This document shows positions 13,011 to 25,449 of a DNA stretch of 64,000 nucleotides, one piece after another. The DNA is from Amborella trichopoda. Its lineage: Eukaryota > Streptophyta > Magnoliopsida > Amborellales > Amborellaceae. Position 1 is the stretch's first letter. Each line of letters starts with the position of its first letter. Under the pieces are notes generated by a model. That model was not told the origin of the DNA. It did no database searches and saw nothing but the letters and a program-made list of their open reading frames with translations. The position numbers were made by a program, and so were the translations under genes. The stretch covers positions 698,265-762,264 of the forward strand of contig NW_006499364.1 of NCBI RefSeq assembly GCF_000471905.2. Reading direction: 5' to 3'.

Positions 13011-14625
13011 AAGTGAATACTCAAGTTAGGGTTATAATTGATCTCATAAGTTACTTTTATACTTAGATCACAAAAATGGATTTGATCTTGATCGTTGATG
13101 CCTTAGATCAATGGCACATGAGAGGCTTTTATCCAAGCTACTCATCCATATCTTATCACCAAGATCAATGGATGAGCTTTTGACACCTTTTACTCCTTAA
13201 AACCTAGGTTTATAATCATTTTACCTTGAAGCTCTTAGCTCTATATTTTATTTATCATTAAGTCCAAATTCATGTTTACACTTATGCCTATAGTTTTTGA
13301 ATAATATGTGAGAGTCAATAAAATACAAGGACATGGACATAAAGATAATATGAGACATCCACACATGTGAATAAAATATCTTATGACACCACCAATAAGA
13401 TTTAAACAATACTAAAGTTTCATATAGGTCAAGCCCATAAGGTGGTGCCATATAAGATATACTCACATGCTACAAAATCATATGTAGATAATAATATGAA
13501 TTAAATTAATTCTTAAAATTTCATGAGTTCACATATGCCAAAAATGGTACATATGAGGAAAAAAACCATGTGACTTAAATCAAACTTAAGTCATAACAAT
13601 ATATAATACTTTAAATAACAAGATAACATGTTATCACATAATACCAACAAAAGAATTAATGATAAATAGGTCCCCACATAGATATGACATCAGCATAATG
13701 TCATCAAAGAGTGGTGGGTGGGGGTGCCACATGGCATCCCTATGGCCACTTAGGATCCAAGTGGCATCCCCATAGAATGTCTTTGTTTGGTATTTATGTC
13801 AAACAAATTTGAAAATCATATTTTATTGTTTAAAAAAAACTGAAAAAATCTCCAAAAATCCCAAAAATTCTCTAAATAATTTCTCAATAGTATTACACAA
13901 TTTTTCATCTATATAAAATATTTTCTCATCAATTTTAGATTAATATGGGCTAAAGGTAAATGAGATCTCTAGACTTATAACACTAGTTGGAATCCTCTAT
14001 GGGGCTAACCTGAATGACGTTCCACCGGTATCTCAAGCCGACCCAATAAACCTATGCTCTATAGTCTATGACAGGGACACATAATTGGTCATATCAAAGT
14101 CGTTAAGTCAGATCTTCTCATCACTAAGGGTTCAATGGATTATTGGTACATTCCTGTGGAACATGTTCCTACTTAAATACAAGGGTCATCTCAAAGCACA
14201 TGCACATTAACTCTTCTAAGTCGGATAATACTATAGAAAAGTGGCTTCCCCATACAACTGTGGGTGCATATGCTATGGAACGGTCCCGTGTCAAGATACG
14301 GGCTCATGTCACATGAGTCGACCATTTCATACAGGGCGAATACTCTTTTAAATACTCGGGTTCTATTATTCTCGATTGGATTCTCCAAGCCCTGGCTTAT
14401 CACATCAACTATGAGGCATTCTAATCAATATAGTCCTAAATGAAAGGTGACCCTCACACCTCCCTAAGAGTTCACACTCTCAAAACGTATACTCTTAATG
14501 CCTCAAATACTCGGGGTGTATGACTCTGGGCCCAGTACGCCAAGCACCCAGATTCAGTATCTGTCTAACTCCCACTGAGCATAAGACTATTGGCTTTAAG
14601 GCCTTGAAAGGCCACATAGCCAACA
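11710..14625 (-). repeat. 5' LTR of the LARD-like element
   Basis: The 2916-bp right copy, bounded by TG (11710) and CA (14624-14625) on the plus strand. It contains a clean (CT)n run (about 12964-13008). It is the best available reference for what the gapped left LTR should look like around its microsatellite. Confidence 0.8.
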
Positions 14626-16206
14626 AATCTTAACAGACCCGTCGCCTTTATTTGCTTAGTTTTTTAAGCATTGTTATTTCAGGAATTCTTCCATATGGAG
14701 GACTATAGAAAAAAGGCATTCATCATATGCTTGGAAGGGTATTCGACTTGGACAATTTTATCTCAAGGACAATGTTCGATGGGTTATTGGCGATAGTCGG
14801 CTAGTAGATTTCTAGGCAGACCCGTGGCTATCAGAAAAGTCGATATGAGACTTGTATGGTACGAACATTCATCATGATCTTGGGGTTTTTGCTAAGCCCA
14901 AGGTCTTTGATTATGGTTAAGACATTCTTCAGTGTAAGATTTTACCATCACCTACTTCAGCTAACTTGATACAGATAGGACACAAAGGTTGAGAGGTCTA
15001 TTATTCCATTACAGCTCTGTAGGAATTTATTTGGTATGGATTTTTTCTGCGAGTGGATTGTACTCAACTAAAGAAGCTTGGGATTTCATTCAACACAAGG
15101 GCCACTCCCTGATATTCGGAGCTCTTTGGTCTTCAAAATATATCCCCCAAGTGAAATGGTTTTCTTGGTTGGCCCTTCATCACCAATTACCTACTTTTTC
15201 TCTCCTGCAATAGCATGAAATGGCTCGGGCTCCTCTCGTATGTCCATTTTGCAAAAATTATGATGATAGTCTCTGTCATCTATTACTTTTTTGTGATTTT
15301 CCGTACGCTTTATGGAGGTCGGTTGCATAGCAATGTGGTATGCGTTTCATTTTTGGCGCCTCGATTCCTATTATGTTGAGAAATTAGATTACCTTTCAAA
15401 TTCAAATTAGATGGTTTTCAATATCTGGACTTCTCTTTTTTTTTACGACTATATGGTTCTTATGAGCGGAGAATAATTGGAGAGTATTCCAGTCAAGGCT
15501 AAACAAAAGGGAACATGTTCGGGAGTTAGCTGATTCTAAACCGTGGACTTTTCATTTGTAAAAAAAAGTGATTATTGATAACTTAAAGTTCATATGGCAT
15601 CAACAGAAGGCTAAATCTACTATCCCAGTGGCATGGTCATTTCCTAGCCATAAATCTTTCAAGTTAAACATTAATGGAGCCTCTTTGCGTAGCCCAAGCA
15701 AGTGGGGGTGGTGTTTTTCGAGATTGTGACGGTATATTTATTGTTGCATTTGCTAAACCATTCGGAATTGCTTCTAACAATTATGCGAAAGTCTTCGCTC
15801 TCGAAGAAGGTTTGATCTTAGTCATTCAATTGCAGTGCTTCCCTCTACAGATTGAGAGTTATTTAATCCTACTCGTAAATGTTATTCAAAATTACTGCCG
15901 ACCTCCATGGACGTTATATGCGATTGCAGCAAATTATCGTCATCGACTCTTTAACCACAGGTAGACCATCTCCCATATTTTTCATGAGGCCAACATGGTG
16001 GCAGATGCTCTTGCAAAGAGAACCATAACCTGCTCTGATGTTAGTCTAGCGTTCTCGTCCGCCGGATTTCATTTCATTTGCTCCGACTCATGATCTGGCA
16101 CAATTTCCTTATTTTAGAGTTGTAAAGTAATAAGTTATATTTTATTTCATCTATTAATGAAAAACGGGCAGGGAGCCTTCTCCCCATGACTTAAAAAAAA
16201 AAAAAA
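14626..16206 (+). mobile_element. 5'-truncated L1-type LINE tail (zf-RVT and RNase H region, poly-A)
   Basis: Plus-strand frames show the C-terminal half of a plant LINE ORF2. About 14725-14800 carries the WKGIRLGQFYLKDNVRWVIGD segment that follows the RT domain. 14989-15320 carries a zf-RVT-like stretch (STKEAWDFIQ, VKWFSWLALHHQLPT, CPFCKNYDDSLCHLL). 15590-16020 carries RNase H remnants (FKLNINGASL). Several stops and frame changes interrupt it, so it is dead. It ends with an A run at about 16192-16206, the expected LINE 3' end. The 5' side stops where the LARD-like LTR ends. Confidence 0.7.
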
Positions 16207-16559
16207 CAATTTTGTGATACACAAGTTTTCCTTCATTCATTTTGCTTAGTTACTTTTCCTCGAAGAAAACAAAAATGGTTAACAATTAAAAAGATGAAGC
16301 TCTTATATGACAACAAAGATGGAGAGAGAGATACACATGTCATTTTTCCTTAAAGATAGAGGTTTTGGGGCGACTTGATGTTAGAATTATTGGACACAAT
16401 TTTTTTACATAACTTAAAATGCTCTTATTTTTAGGACATAGGAGCACCCCATTCATGCTCACTTTGTGAGCGATAAGGTGGTCCGATGTTTCTAATATCC
16501 AACTGCCCCGAAAATGGGTTTATCCAAAATTTTCAGCATCAAACTACTTTAGAAATAAT

Positions 16560-16900
16560 AAAAGTTGTCATCATCATTATCACTAGAGCTTTTTTCCAAC
16601 GAATTAGGATTTGTTGCACGAATCCTGATCCGCCAATCTACTTTATTAAGGGTTATACCCTCAATGAATCTATAAGTCCCCACATCATTTCTCATTATTT
16701 TCAACCATATCCTTTGGGACCTACGCCTTACCTTTTTTTAGCCTTCTACTTAAACTAGCGCGCACTTCCCAATAAGTGCTATACTGGGTTTGCACTGCAC
16801 ATGACCAACCCACCTAAATCTACTTATCTCATCTTATTACCTATTGATGCCACATCTAAATTATCCCAAATGTACTAATTTCAAATTGTGTCCCTTATTG
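16560..16900 (-). mobile_element. Decayed 3' end of an RTE-type LINE
   Basis: Read on the minus strand, the sequence gives the C-terminal signature of plant RTE-clade LINEs: a VASIGNKMR...GLVMC stretch (family form VASVVEKMRENRLRWFGHV), then VPKDMVENNEK (family form RPKRTWVEVV), then LNKVDWRIRIRATNP (family form LDRAEWRKRIHVADP). It ends in GAT/AAT-type short repeats. Stops and frame changes are present. Only the last ~110 codons survive. Confidence 0.5.
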
Positions 16901-16902
16901 CC

Positions 16903-16988
16903 TTGCCAATCATCCATTTACAATCTTATGCAATTGGAGAAAAAATTGCCAATCATCCATCTGCAATCTTATGCAATTGGAGAAAAAA
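16903..16988. repeat. 43-bp tandem duplication
   Basis: Two adjacent copies (16903-16945 and 16946-16988) of a unit beginning TTGCCAATCATCCAT and ending CAATTGGAGAAAAAA, nearly identical. The CAATTGGAGAAAAAA part recurs near 17438. A local replication-slippage product is likely. Confidence 0.8.
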
Positions 16989-18243
16989 AATCCCAACATA
17001 GAACCTTATGTACAAAATGCTCCTTTACTCAGTATGTAAGCAACACATTCAATTCATTTCATATCATAAGTATCCAAAGAGTATAGGATACTTGAAAAAC
17101 TTGTCATGAAGCAATAAAAGTACCATAACAAAAGTCCACCTCAAATATACTTAAAACAATCATTACAAGGTTATAGCCAAATGCTTTCCCAAATTTCAGA
17201 AACAAATCATATACATAACCCCATATATAAGAACAAAATGTGAACAAAATAATGCACTAAATTGGTAGATAATATAACTATATAACATATCCGTTTGATA
17301 ATCCAATCCTCTATAAATTGATTCAAAAAAAAAAGTCTAAAAAAAAACCATGTGTATGTAAAAAACGGCTCCAACGAAGCCCCAAATTAGTTGAAAATGA
17401 AAAAACATATCATACTGGTTTGGTACCAGAATCTTCTACAATTGGAGAAAAAAATACCTCCCCATGTAAAACCCCATGTATATGAACCCCTCACTCTTTA
17501 TCTTAATTATCAAGTGTTTTCACTGCACTAATTACCCTTTCCCAAATTATTTCTCAGTTTTGACATGGCTTATACTTCATAAGTAAGATAGTATCAAATT
17601 TGAGATAATGTTTACAAATCAAACCAGTAGAGAGAGACTAGCAAAAATGAGATAATGTAACAAATAAAACCGGTACAGAGGCCTAAACAAGGTTCTTTAC
17701 ACAAAGACTGAGCTACTCTTTAGGCATAATGTAAAATTTTATAATTAGATATAAAAATAAATTTTGAGATAATCTTAAAAACATTTTACATCAAAATTAT
17801 ATAACATAATAAAACTTGAAGGTGCACTTTACCTCTACACCTCTCAGATGCATCCGTATGCCAACTGCACCCATCTTCAAATAGGGAAAACAGCAAATTA
17901 ACTAAATGATTAAGAAATTAGCATTAGAAAATTTGCAAGATGTAAAGCCAGAGAGAATGGTTCAGTATCCGTACATCTAGAGAGAGAAACAAACAAGCAA
18001 TATTACACTCCTCTCAAGACACTGAAGCCAAAAAAAAAAAACTCCTTAAACTTCTCCTTGTTGCCAAAGCCCCATATTTAGACTCCATAAGAGTTTTAGC
18101 TCACCATTGACTAGGCTAGGGTTCACTCTTCCTGGTTGTGAGAGTCAAACAAAGAAGGAGAGCGTTGGATCACCATTAAAGGAACAAGGGTTCTTTTTTG
18201 GGTGTGAAGGTCGATCGTTCACCATTGATGGGTTGCTTCTTCT
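16989..18243. other. No gene seen; AT-rich spacer
   Basis: No coding or RNA signal apart from a MITE scrap at 17720-17835. From about 18000 the sequence becomes richer and leads into the 3' side of the PPR pseudogene. It contains a short GAGAGAGTAAGAAGA duplication near 18250-18300 that lies at the very end of the PPR reading frame. Confidence 0.4.
17720..17835 (-). mobile_element. Mutator-like MITE, copy D (internal scrap)
   Basis: Matches the interior of copy A: AAAATTTTATAATTAGATAT, TTTTGAGATAATCTTA, then GAAGGTGCACTT. Neither palindromic end is present. Confidence 0.5.
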
Positions 18244-19903
18244 TTACTTGCAGAGAGAGTAAGAAGAGAGAGCCTGTAGAGAAAGTAAGAAGAAAGAGCC
18301 TGTAGAGAGCTTCTTCTTTACAATTACCTTCTCTCTGATCCCAATCCAACTGCACCCTGTAACCTTCTTCACCCTTTTCTCTTGCATGGCATTTCTCACA
18401 CAAGCCACTCTCTCCCACCTGCAATTCATGGCACGCACCTGCGCCATGACCAAATATGGCAGCACCCACTTTGGTTCGAGCACTGCCAATCTCTCTGCAG
18501 CTCTTTGTCCAATCACCATGTCTCCGTCCACTCTACAAGCCCCAAACAGAGCCTCCCAAACCAATGCGCCAGCCTCAAATGGCATCGACTCTGCAACTTT
18601 CATGGCTTCCTTGAGCCTACCCCTTCGGCCCAACATGTCCACCACACATGCGTAATGCTCAGGCCCAGGGACGACTCCATACTCCTCCTTCATGAGATAG
18701 AAAATCTCCAAACCTCTCTCTACAAGGCCACTAATGTTGCAAGCCGATAGAACCCCTGAGAACGTTAGTCTATCAGGCCGAAGCTTTGTAAATTGAATCT
18801 CATCGAACAAGCTCAAACCTTTGATCCCCTATCCATTTCTAGCATATCCATTGATCATGGCATTGCATGCCACCAAATCTTTGGTACCCATTTGCAAAAA
18901 TACTCTCTCTGCACATTCAATGAATCCTGATTTTGAGTACATATCAATCAAACAACTCAGTGTAATCAATTCTGTGCTAAAGCCTAGTTTTAGAACCAGA
19001 GTGTGTAATTGCTTCCCCTGCTCATCCACTGCAACAAAGTAGGATGCAACACCTTTCAAAATGCTCCCATGAACCCATCGGGCTCAATTTTCGCTCTCAT
19101 TATCCCTTTAAAGGGTAGGAATGCATCTGTTATAAGCACAAGCATCGCATAGACGGAGATCATTGCATTATAGATAGGCCCGTTTCGCTCTTCTGCTTCT
19201 CCGAATACTCGAACTGTCGCATAATCTGTCGCACTTTGCAAAGAGATCGATTAGTGATGCAAGGACCAAATCGTTAGCATAGAAACCAGACTCGATGGTT
19301 TTACTGAAAATTTGCTCACCACTTCTGAGATCTCTCAAGCCAACACAGGCTGTAATCATGGTGGACAAGGTGAATTGATCAGGCGAAACACCGGCCATTA
19401 TCATGGCCTGAAACAATCTCAACGCAATTTCACCTTTGCATCCTGCCATTGAAGTGTTCCATGAGATTCTATCTCTCTCCTCCATGCTGCAAAGCATATT
19501 GAACAAGTACCCAACTGATCCGAACTTCCCATACATGTCCATTAAAGCATTACTGGTTATAAGATTTGATCCAAGGTCTTGTCTTATCAAGCGGGCATGA
19601 GCTTCTTTGCCATGACAAAGAGAAACGTAGGAGACAAGGATGGTCAAGAAGGTGAAACCAGTGGGTCTGAAACCCATATTCAGAATTTTGAGAAAGAGTT
19701 GTAGAGCTGAACTTGGCTGCCCATTCAATGCATAAGCTGAGATAATGGAGTTCCAAGTCGTTACATTTCTTTGAGGCATTTCATCAAACCATTTGTGGGT
19801 TTCGACTAGTTGTCTTACTCTCACAAAGCCCATGAGCAAAATGTTCCACGAAACTGTGTTATGACTTGCAGCGCTATCAAAGAAAGCTCGCTAAGTATCT
19901 GCA
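18244..19903 (-). pseudogene. PPR protein gene, main (C-terminal) part, broken
   Basis: Minus-strand frames encode a plant organellar pentatricopeptide-repeat protein of the PLS type. Typical motifs follow one another: WNSIISAYALNGQPSSALQLF, ALMDMYGKFGSV, ISWNTSMAG, DQFTLSTMITACVGL, CLIDMYSKSGFIECAERVF, NAMINGYARNG, TFSGVLSACNISGLVERGLEIF, HYACVVDMLGRRGRLKEAMKV and VWEALFGACR, ending with the E-motif start GCSWIGI. Such proteins bind organelle transcripts. The frame changes near 19170-19240 and again near 19057, an in-frame TAG stands at 18829-18831 (after NGYARNG), and the E motif degenerates into unrelated residues before the stop. Upstream it stops at 19903, where an LTR element is inserted; the N-terminal part lies beyond that element at 26560-26830. 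It is a pseudogene unless several changes are assembly errors. Confidence 0.8.
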
Positions 19904-21112
19904 TGTAGACCCCCTCTCGAAATTTTGGATAAGGGAGCTCCTAAAAAACCTAAAGGACTACAAAAACCGTAACAGATCATAGGCCGATCCAATATACTTG
20001 CGCAAAAACTATACCGTAATAGATCATAGGCCGATCCAATATACTTGCGCAAAAACTATCTAAAACTTGTCCCAACTTGAAATAGACCTTAAGAGTTTTC
20101 TACCGGTTAAAAAAGCGCCGGAAAGTTTTCCACATATCAAGCAATAGCTTGAATCTGATTTACGAATAAAAAGATCTAATAAATGACAATTTAGTCTATA
20201 TAAGACATATATGTTGTGACAAAGAGCCTAATGATGTAGTAAAAGGCGTTTTTTTTAATTAAATAAAACAAAAGAATCAAAATAAATCTGAATAATTCCA
20301 CAAAAAATCACCAAAAATTATCAATTGAATCTTATGAATACCCCCTCCATAAACCAAAAGGAAAAGAGAGGAAAGGGATAAGGAAATCCCTTAGAAATTC
20401 TCAAAATTAGAAAAGTAGCTAAAAAATAGAAAAAGCCCTTAAAAAATTCTTGAAAAATCTCAAAAAATCACAGAAAATCCCAGAATTCATAATCAACCTT
20501 TGGAGATCCCAAAACCCAAAGAAAACTAAAGAAATACTTATCCAATCTCAAGAAATCCTAAAAAAAACTAGGTAGATCACAAAACCGTTAAAAAACTAAA
20601 GAAATTACTCTTCAATTCCAAAAAATCCCAAGAAAAGCCTAGGTAGATCCAACCTAAAATTCGCAGCTTTTTCCAATGCCTTAAGAACTCTAGATTTAGG
20701 TAAAAAAAACTTAGATCTACCAATTCCAGCATGCAAATGCATCCAAAAAAGAAGATGGTAAAACAAATCGGAAGAAAGACTTTATACAAGTCTGAAACTC
20801 AAACTCCGGGTTTTGGGTCCGCAGAGGTAAGTATCTATTTCTTTGCTTAATTTAGTTTGTTTTTATTTATTTAATTCTCTATTTTATTTTATTGAAAAGT
20901 AATTTATTACTAGATTTAATTAAATTTATAAATTTTTTTTCTTAAATCAAAATACAGATTTGGAGCTTGCGCTGTGAGTGGACTCAGGAAAAAGATCTGA
21001 GCCCATAATTCAAATGACCCCATTTTCTCTACCTTGTTTAAAATTAATTCAGGTTTTGCTAAGATTTGTGCAGATCTCATCCTAGAGATCGGTGCAGATC
21101 GGAGTGTAAACA
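19904..21112 (+). repeat. 5' LTR of the gag-only element
   Basis: Starts TGTAGACCCC and ends GTAAACA. Shared landmarks with the right LTR are ACTACAAAAA, CGGATAAAAAGATCTAA-like words, GACAATTTAGTC, TTTTTTTTAATTAAATAA and AGTATCT...TTTGCTTAATTTAG. Confidence 0.7.
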
Positions 21113-21299
21113 ATTTGGCTCCTACCGTGGGGCATTTGAGCTTCAGATTCGTATTTTAGACTTAAAAAATCTTCTTCTTTTTTTCTTATATTTATTTTTT
21201 CAGCAAAAAAAGAAAAGAAAAGAAAAATAAGATAGATTTGAAAAAAATTTTAATTAGATTTTATCTGTTCTTTCTGGATCTTATCTTTTCTCTCTTCAT

Positions 21300-21870
21300 A
21301 AAAAATTTAGGATCTTTTTTTTTGTCAATCTTTATGGTCTTTTGGATCTTTTAGATCAATCTTTATCTTCTTTTAAATCGATCTTTATCATCTTTTTTTA
21401 GATCGTCTTCTTTTAGATCCATCTTGATCATTTTTCTGTTTTTATCTTATTTAAAAACCATCTTTTAGATCATCTTGATCATCTTCTTTTAGATCAATCT
21501 TGATCTTCTTTTTTAGATCATCTTCTTTTAGATCCATCTTTATCGTTAGATCTTATTTTATTTCATCTTTTAGATCATCTCAAATATCTTTGTTTTTTAG
21601 AACATTTTTAGATTCATCTTGATATCTTCTTTCATTCATGTTCATCATCTTTAGAGTATTTTTAATCATCTTGTAGATTATTTTTGTCTTCTTTAGAGCA
21701 TTCTTGATCATGTTTTAAATCACATTGATCTTCATTAGAAGCATATTTATCTTCTTTTGAAGCATCTTTATCTTTTTTAGAATCATATTTTATCCTCTTT
21801 AGATCATACTTACTTCTTTAAGTGCATTTTTATCTTTTTATAATACATCTTGTAAAAAGAATTTTTGTCT
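21300..21870 (+). repeat. Degenerate TTTTAGATCATCTT repeat tract
   Basis: About 570 bp of pyrimidine-biased, imperfect repeats of TTTAGATCATCTT / GATCTTCTTTT in the leader of the gag-only element, between its primer-binding site and the gag region. The period is irregular. No coding content. Confidence 0.7.
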
Positions 21871-22439
21871 CTTTCCTTAAAAAAAAAAGAAGAAAATTTT
21901 CTCTTTTCATAAAATAAATTTTTTTTTTTTAAAAAGAAAGAAAACGAAAAAAAGATAGATCTAGGTTTTTTCTGCTGTTATTTGTTTAGATTAGAAATAG
22001 ATCTCATCTTTTTTTATCTTATCTTTTGCTTGTAACTCTTATTTGCATAACTTAGAATTTTCTTGACTTTATCTTCTTTTTTAAAAAATAAATAAATTAA
22101 AAAAAGGGGGGGATAAATCATCTTAGATAGATTGAAAATCTATTTTAGATAGCTTGTAAATCTTCTTAGATAGATTGAAAAAAAAAAGGGGGGATAAAAT
22201 TCAAAAAAAGAAAAGAAAAGAGATTTTTTTGTGCATAGTCTTGTAGTTATGTTCATAATTTATAGTGCCTCAGCTATTAAGTCTAGTGCATAGTTTAGAT
22301 CCCTATGGATGGCTAGACCTATATGACCTTATAGCTCAGTTCCCTGGGTTACCCTGTCTCAAATCAGTTGATATCAAGTTTCAATGGGTCCATAATTCCA
22401 CAAATTAGAAGATGAAGGTGGGTTCAACCGTGATTCTAG

Positions 22440-24000
22440 GTCTAGGGAATATGCCGCCCAATTTGGTATGCACCTCCCACAAATGTCCAAGTCTAAGGGT
22501 GACGTTGCCCAACTAGGGGCACACCACCCATCTATGTCAAAACCTAGAGTTAATGCTACCCAATTAGGGGCATACCACCCACCTCCTCAAAAGACCCATT
22601 CTAGGGGCCACCAATTTAGTAAGGTCCATAGCAACCCAGATGATAAACACATATGGCAAGTTACCCTGTTAGACTTAGAGTACTTCCAAAGATTAAATCA
22701 GGGCCCAAGCAAGACTAGCCACCAAGGAAAACTAGAGAGAAATACATCTCCATTTATACCCAAGAGTTCTTCAAGTCATGCCTCTATTCCTCAATGTTTG
22801 CCCTTATCCAATTCTATGAACTACGAGTCCCTCCAATCGAGTGTCTTAAAAACTTACCTAAGGTCAAGGCTTTCTTGAGGCGTGTTGCCCTTGTTGAGTC
22901 ACATACCCCGCCTAGGGTGTCGAGTCGTCAGTAAGGTCAGAGTCAAAGGACTTTTCTAGCCCCTGATCAACAAAGTAATGTGAGTTCCATCCAGTCGATG
23001 AGCTGGCACCACCAATCTTCTTATCCTCCACCTTTCATAGAACAGGCTCGACCACTGGACCGTCCATCTCATAGTCAATCCAGACCTAACCCTCCACAGG
23101 TCATGTATAGTCATCTATCGATGCAGCCTCTTTAGGTCGCCCCAGTTTCATATCATCAGTAGCGGGCGGCCTATTCAACCCATGTTCCAACTCAGTATCC
23201 CTTGAGCCAGCCATACCTATCGACTACACACCCTTCGGCTTTCTAGGCCCTGGCTCCTCTAGTCCAGGTCACTTCTCAGACCTACTCGTATTATACCCCA
23301 ACTCAGGCCCCTATGCCTGCACCACCTCTCTATCTGAATCCATCCATCTCGTAGGTTCAGCCTGCCCCTAGTTTGGTGCATCCCATATCAGCTGCATCTC
23401 TAGCATCACAAATGTGCCATCAGTTTTAGGCAACCAACAGACTTATACTTCCTCCAATATCTTACGTCAAAGATGTTCTTGGAGATGTCTAACCTCTTTA
23501 TTCGGGTTTCGAATTCCCTTAGTTTGAAAACAAGTTCAACGGAAAAGGTGATTATGAAAATCACATCACCGCTTACTTATTGATCGTTCCTACACTTGAA
23601 GAGAAATCACGTCATCTCAAGGCCATATTTCAGTATGCTCTCTCCAGACAAACTTTAACATGGTTTTGGGAGGTAGTTATTAAATACCCGAATCAAACTC
23701 CCGATCAGTTGTTTCAACGTTTTGTTGGGCAATATCGCCGGACCAGAGATAGATCAATGACCTTTGGCGAGTTGGTCTCCACCTGACAAAATTTGGATGA
23801 GTTGTTTTTAGATTTTGTCCAACGATTTAGAGAGGCTGCGTCAAAAGTCATAGAGACACGTCCCCTAAGTATAAACTCTACTCTAGTAAAAGTGATTGGC
23901 TTCTCTCTTTTGACTCAATGCTCAAAATGGTTTTACGTTGTGAGAAAGCAAAGGTAAGGGTTCGAGATCGGTCACTAGTAATACTGGGGTAAGAGCCCAA
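22440..24000 (+). other. gag-like region of the LTR element (broken)
   Basis: The first part is rich in proline and histidine and holds a tandem ~20-residue repeat (around AQLGAHHPSMSK and TQLGAYHPPPQK). The later part has the gag signature with HLKAIFQYALSRQTLTWFW and LFQRFVGQY. No open frame covers the whole region. Confidence 0.55.
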
Positions 24001-25449
24001 TGAAACCATACTTGGACAAGAGCGAGATAAAGTCATGATGGAACAAGAGCTTGACTACAGTGAAGATTTATCTGAATGTAACTCTGAAGAGATGACAATT
24101 GAAGAATTTAAAGCCGATCCCAAGTCGGAACCATACTTAGAACTGCTTAGAGATATATGTGGGGCAAACTTTTGGAAGACTAGGAGATGTCAAATGATAC
24201 GAGTGAAAATGAAGAAGTCCTAGGTTGAACACCCGAAAGAGACCCCGGGGCGACAAAAAAATAGAACTTCTCTATCTTTTAGTCTCTTCTCTAGAAATTA
24301 TTCTCTTCTCAAGTTAGAATGACATTAGAAAACAAAATAAATTGAAGGCATTAGTACAAGTAAACCTGAAGAGCCTCGACTATATGAACTTCAAAGGAAT
24401 GGTACTGGAGGAACAAAATTGGAAGTCTAAGGACATTCTGAGTACTCTAGGGCGATATCTTATATTATCCAAGACGTTGGTTTACTCGGAAAGTAAGAAA
24501 AATTATCAATTGAATTGTGACATAAGAGCCAAGATTATAAGATGATGAAGTACTTGGTGATTTCTCATCCTGAAAGTCCCAAGTAAAGGCTTGGCAAGAT
24601 CATGTAAAAAAAAAAAAAAGAGGAAAAAAAAAGAAAAAGAGAAAAGAATAAAAAGAAGAAGAAGAATAGAGAGCTCCATGGTAGCATGCGCCTAAACTGC
24701 TTACCAAACTTGTTTTTCAAAATCTCTCATCCATCTTCAAAATTTTCCCCATGTGTTTTGTGAGTTGTCAAAAACCTTAATTTATTTGGTTAGAAAGTAG
24801 CCGGAAACTCTGTTTCTGTTCCAAAATTCAATCTATCTTTAAAACCTTTTAAAGTGTTTTAAAAAAACGAAGGAGTTTCATGGAGGCTTGGATATGATGC
24901 GTCCGCTGCCACCAAATCTTGGGTTGTCATGCTTGCAAAACCTTAAGAAAGTAGAGACCAACCCATAGGTTCCCAAACCAAAAAGCCTGAACCTGTGGAC
25001 CCTAATAATTAGAATCGAGAGCAAACAAGAAGTTCAATTAGCTAGGAATTCATCATCCCATCATTTCTTCTAAATCAAACTTTTATTCAATTGGAGAACC
25101 AAACTTAAAAAAAAAAAGGTCTAAAGTCGAAGATGACTGCTTCCTATATAGCATTGGAGTGACTATAATAAGGAGTGTCATCGGCTCAAAGATAGTACAG
25201 TTCCTGTTGACTGTCACTTCAAAACCCGATTGTCGGAGATCTTTAACTGCACTAACTCAAAGATAACACTATCAGTTCGATGTTTTAAAAATAAAAAACA
25301 TCCATCGGAGTACTGCATACCCAAAGGGTACTGGTCATTCAAACGAATGATTCATCGAAAAAGAAAAAATTTCCTTCTCACCATGTCTCAAGTGTATATT
25401 TCTTTGCCATTCACTTGGTACCTTAAGGTGAATGCTAAAGAGGGGCAAC

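Larger units (their letters stand above)
4590..14625 (-). mobile_element. Large non-coding LTR element (LARD-like), two LTRs
   Basis: Two ~3-kb direct repeats (4590-7702 and 11710-14625) flank about 4 kb with no recognisable gag or pol. On the minus strand a primer-binding site complementary to initiator Met-tRNA (TGGTATCAGAGCA, 11695-11707) lies 2 bp inside the right LTR, and a purine-rich tract lies just inside the left LTR. This sets the orientation as minus. LTR against LTR differs at roughly one site in ten by eye, plus indels, so the insertion is millions of years old. No matching 5-bp target duplication is seen. With long LTRs and no coding capacity it fits the LARD class, which depends on a partner's proteins. 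It is a fossil. Confidence 0.8.

Noticed and set aside
18382-18750. Plus-strand open frames of 89-122 codons
   Set aside because: They are antisense to the PPR reading frame and have no family resemblance.
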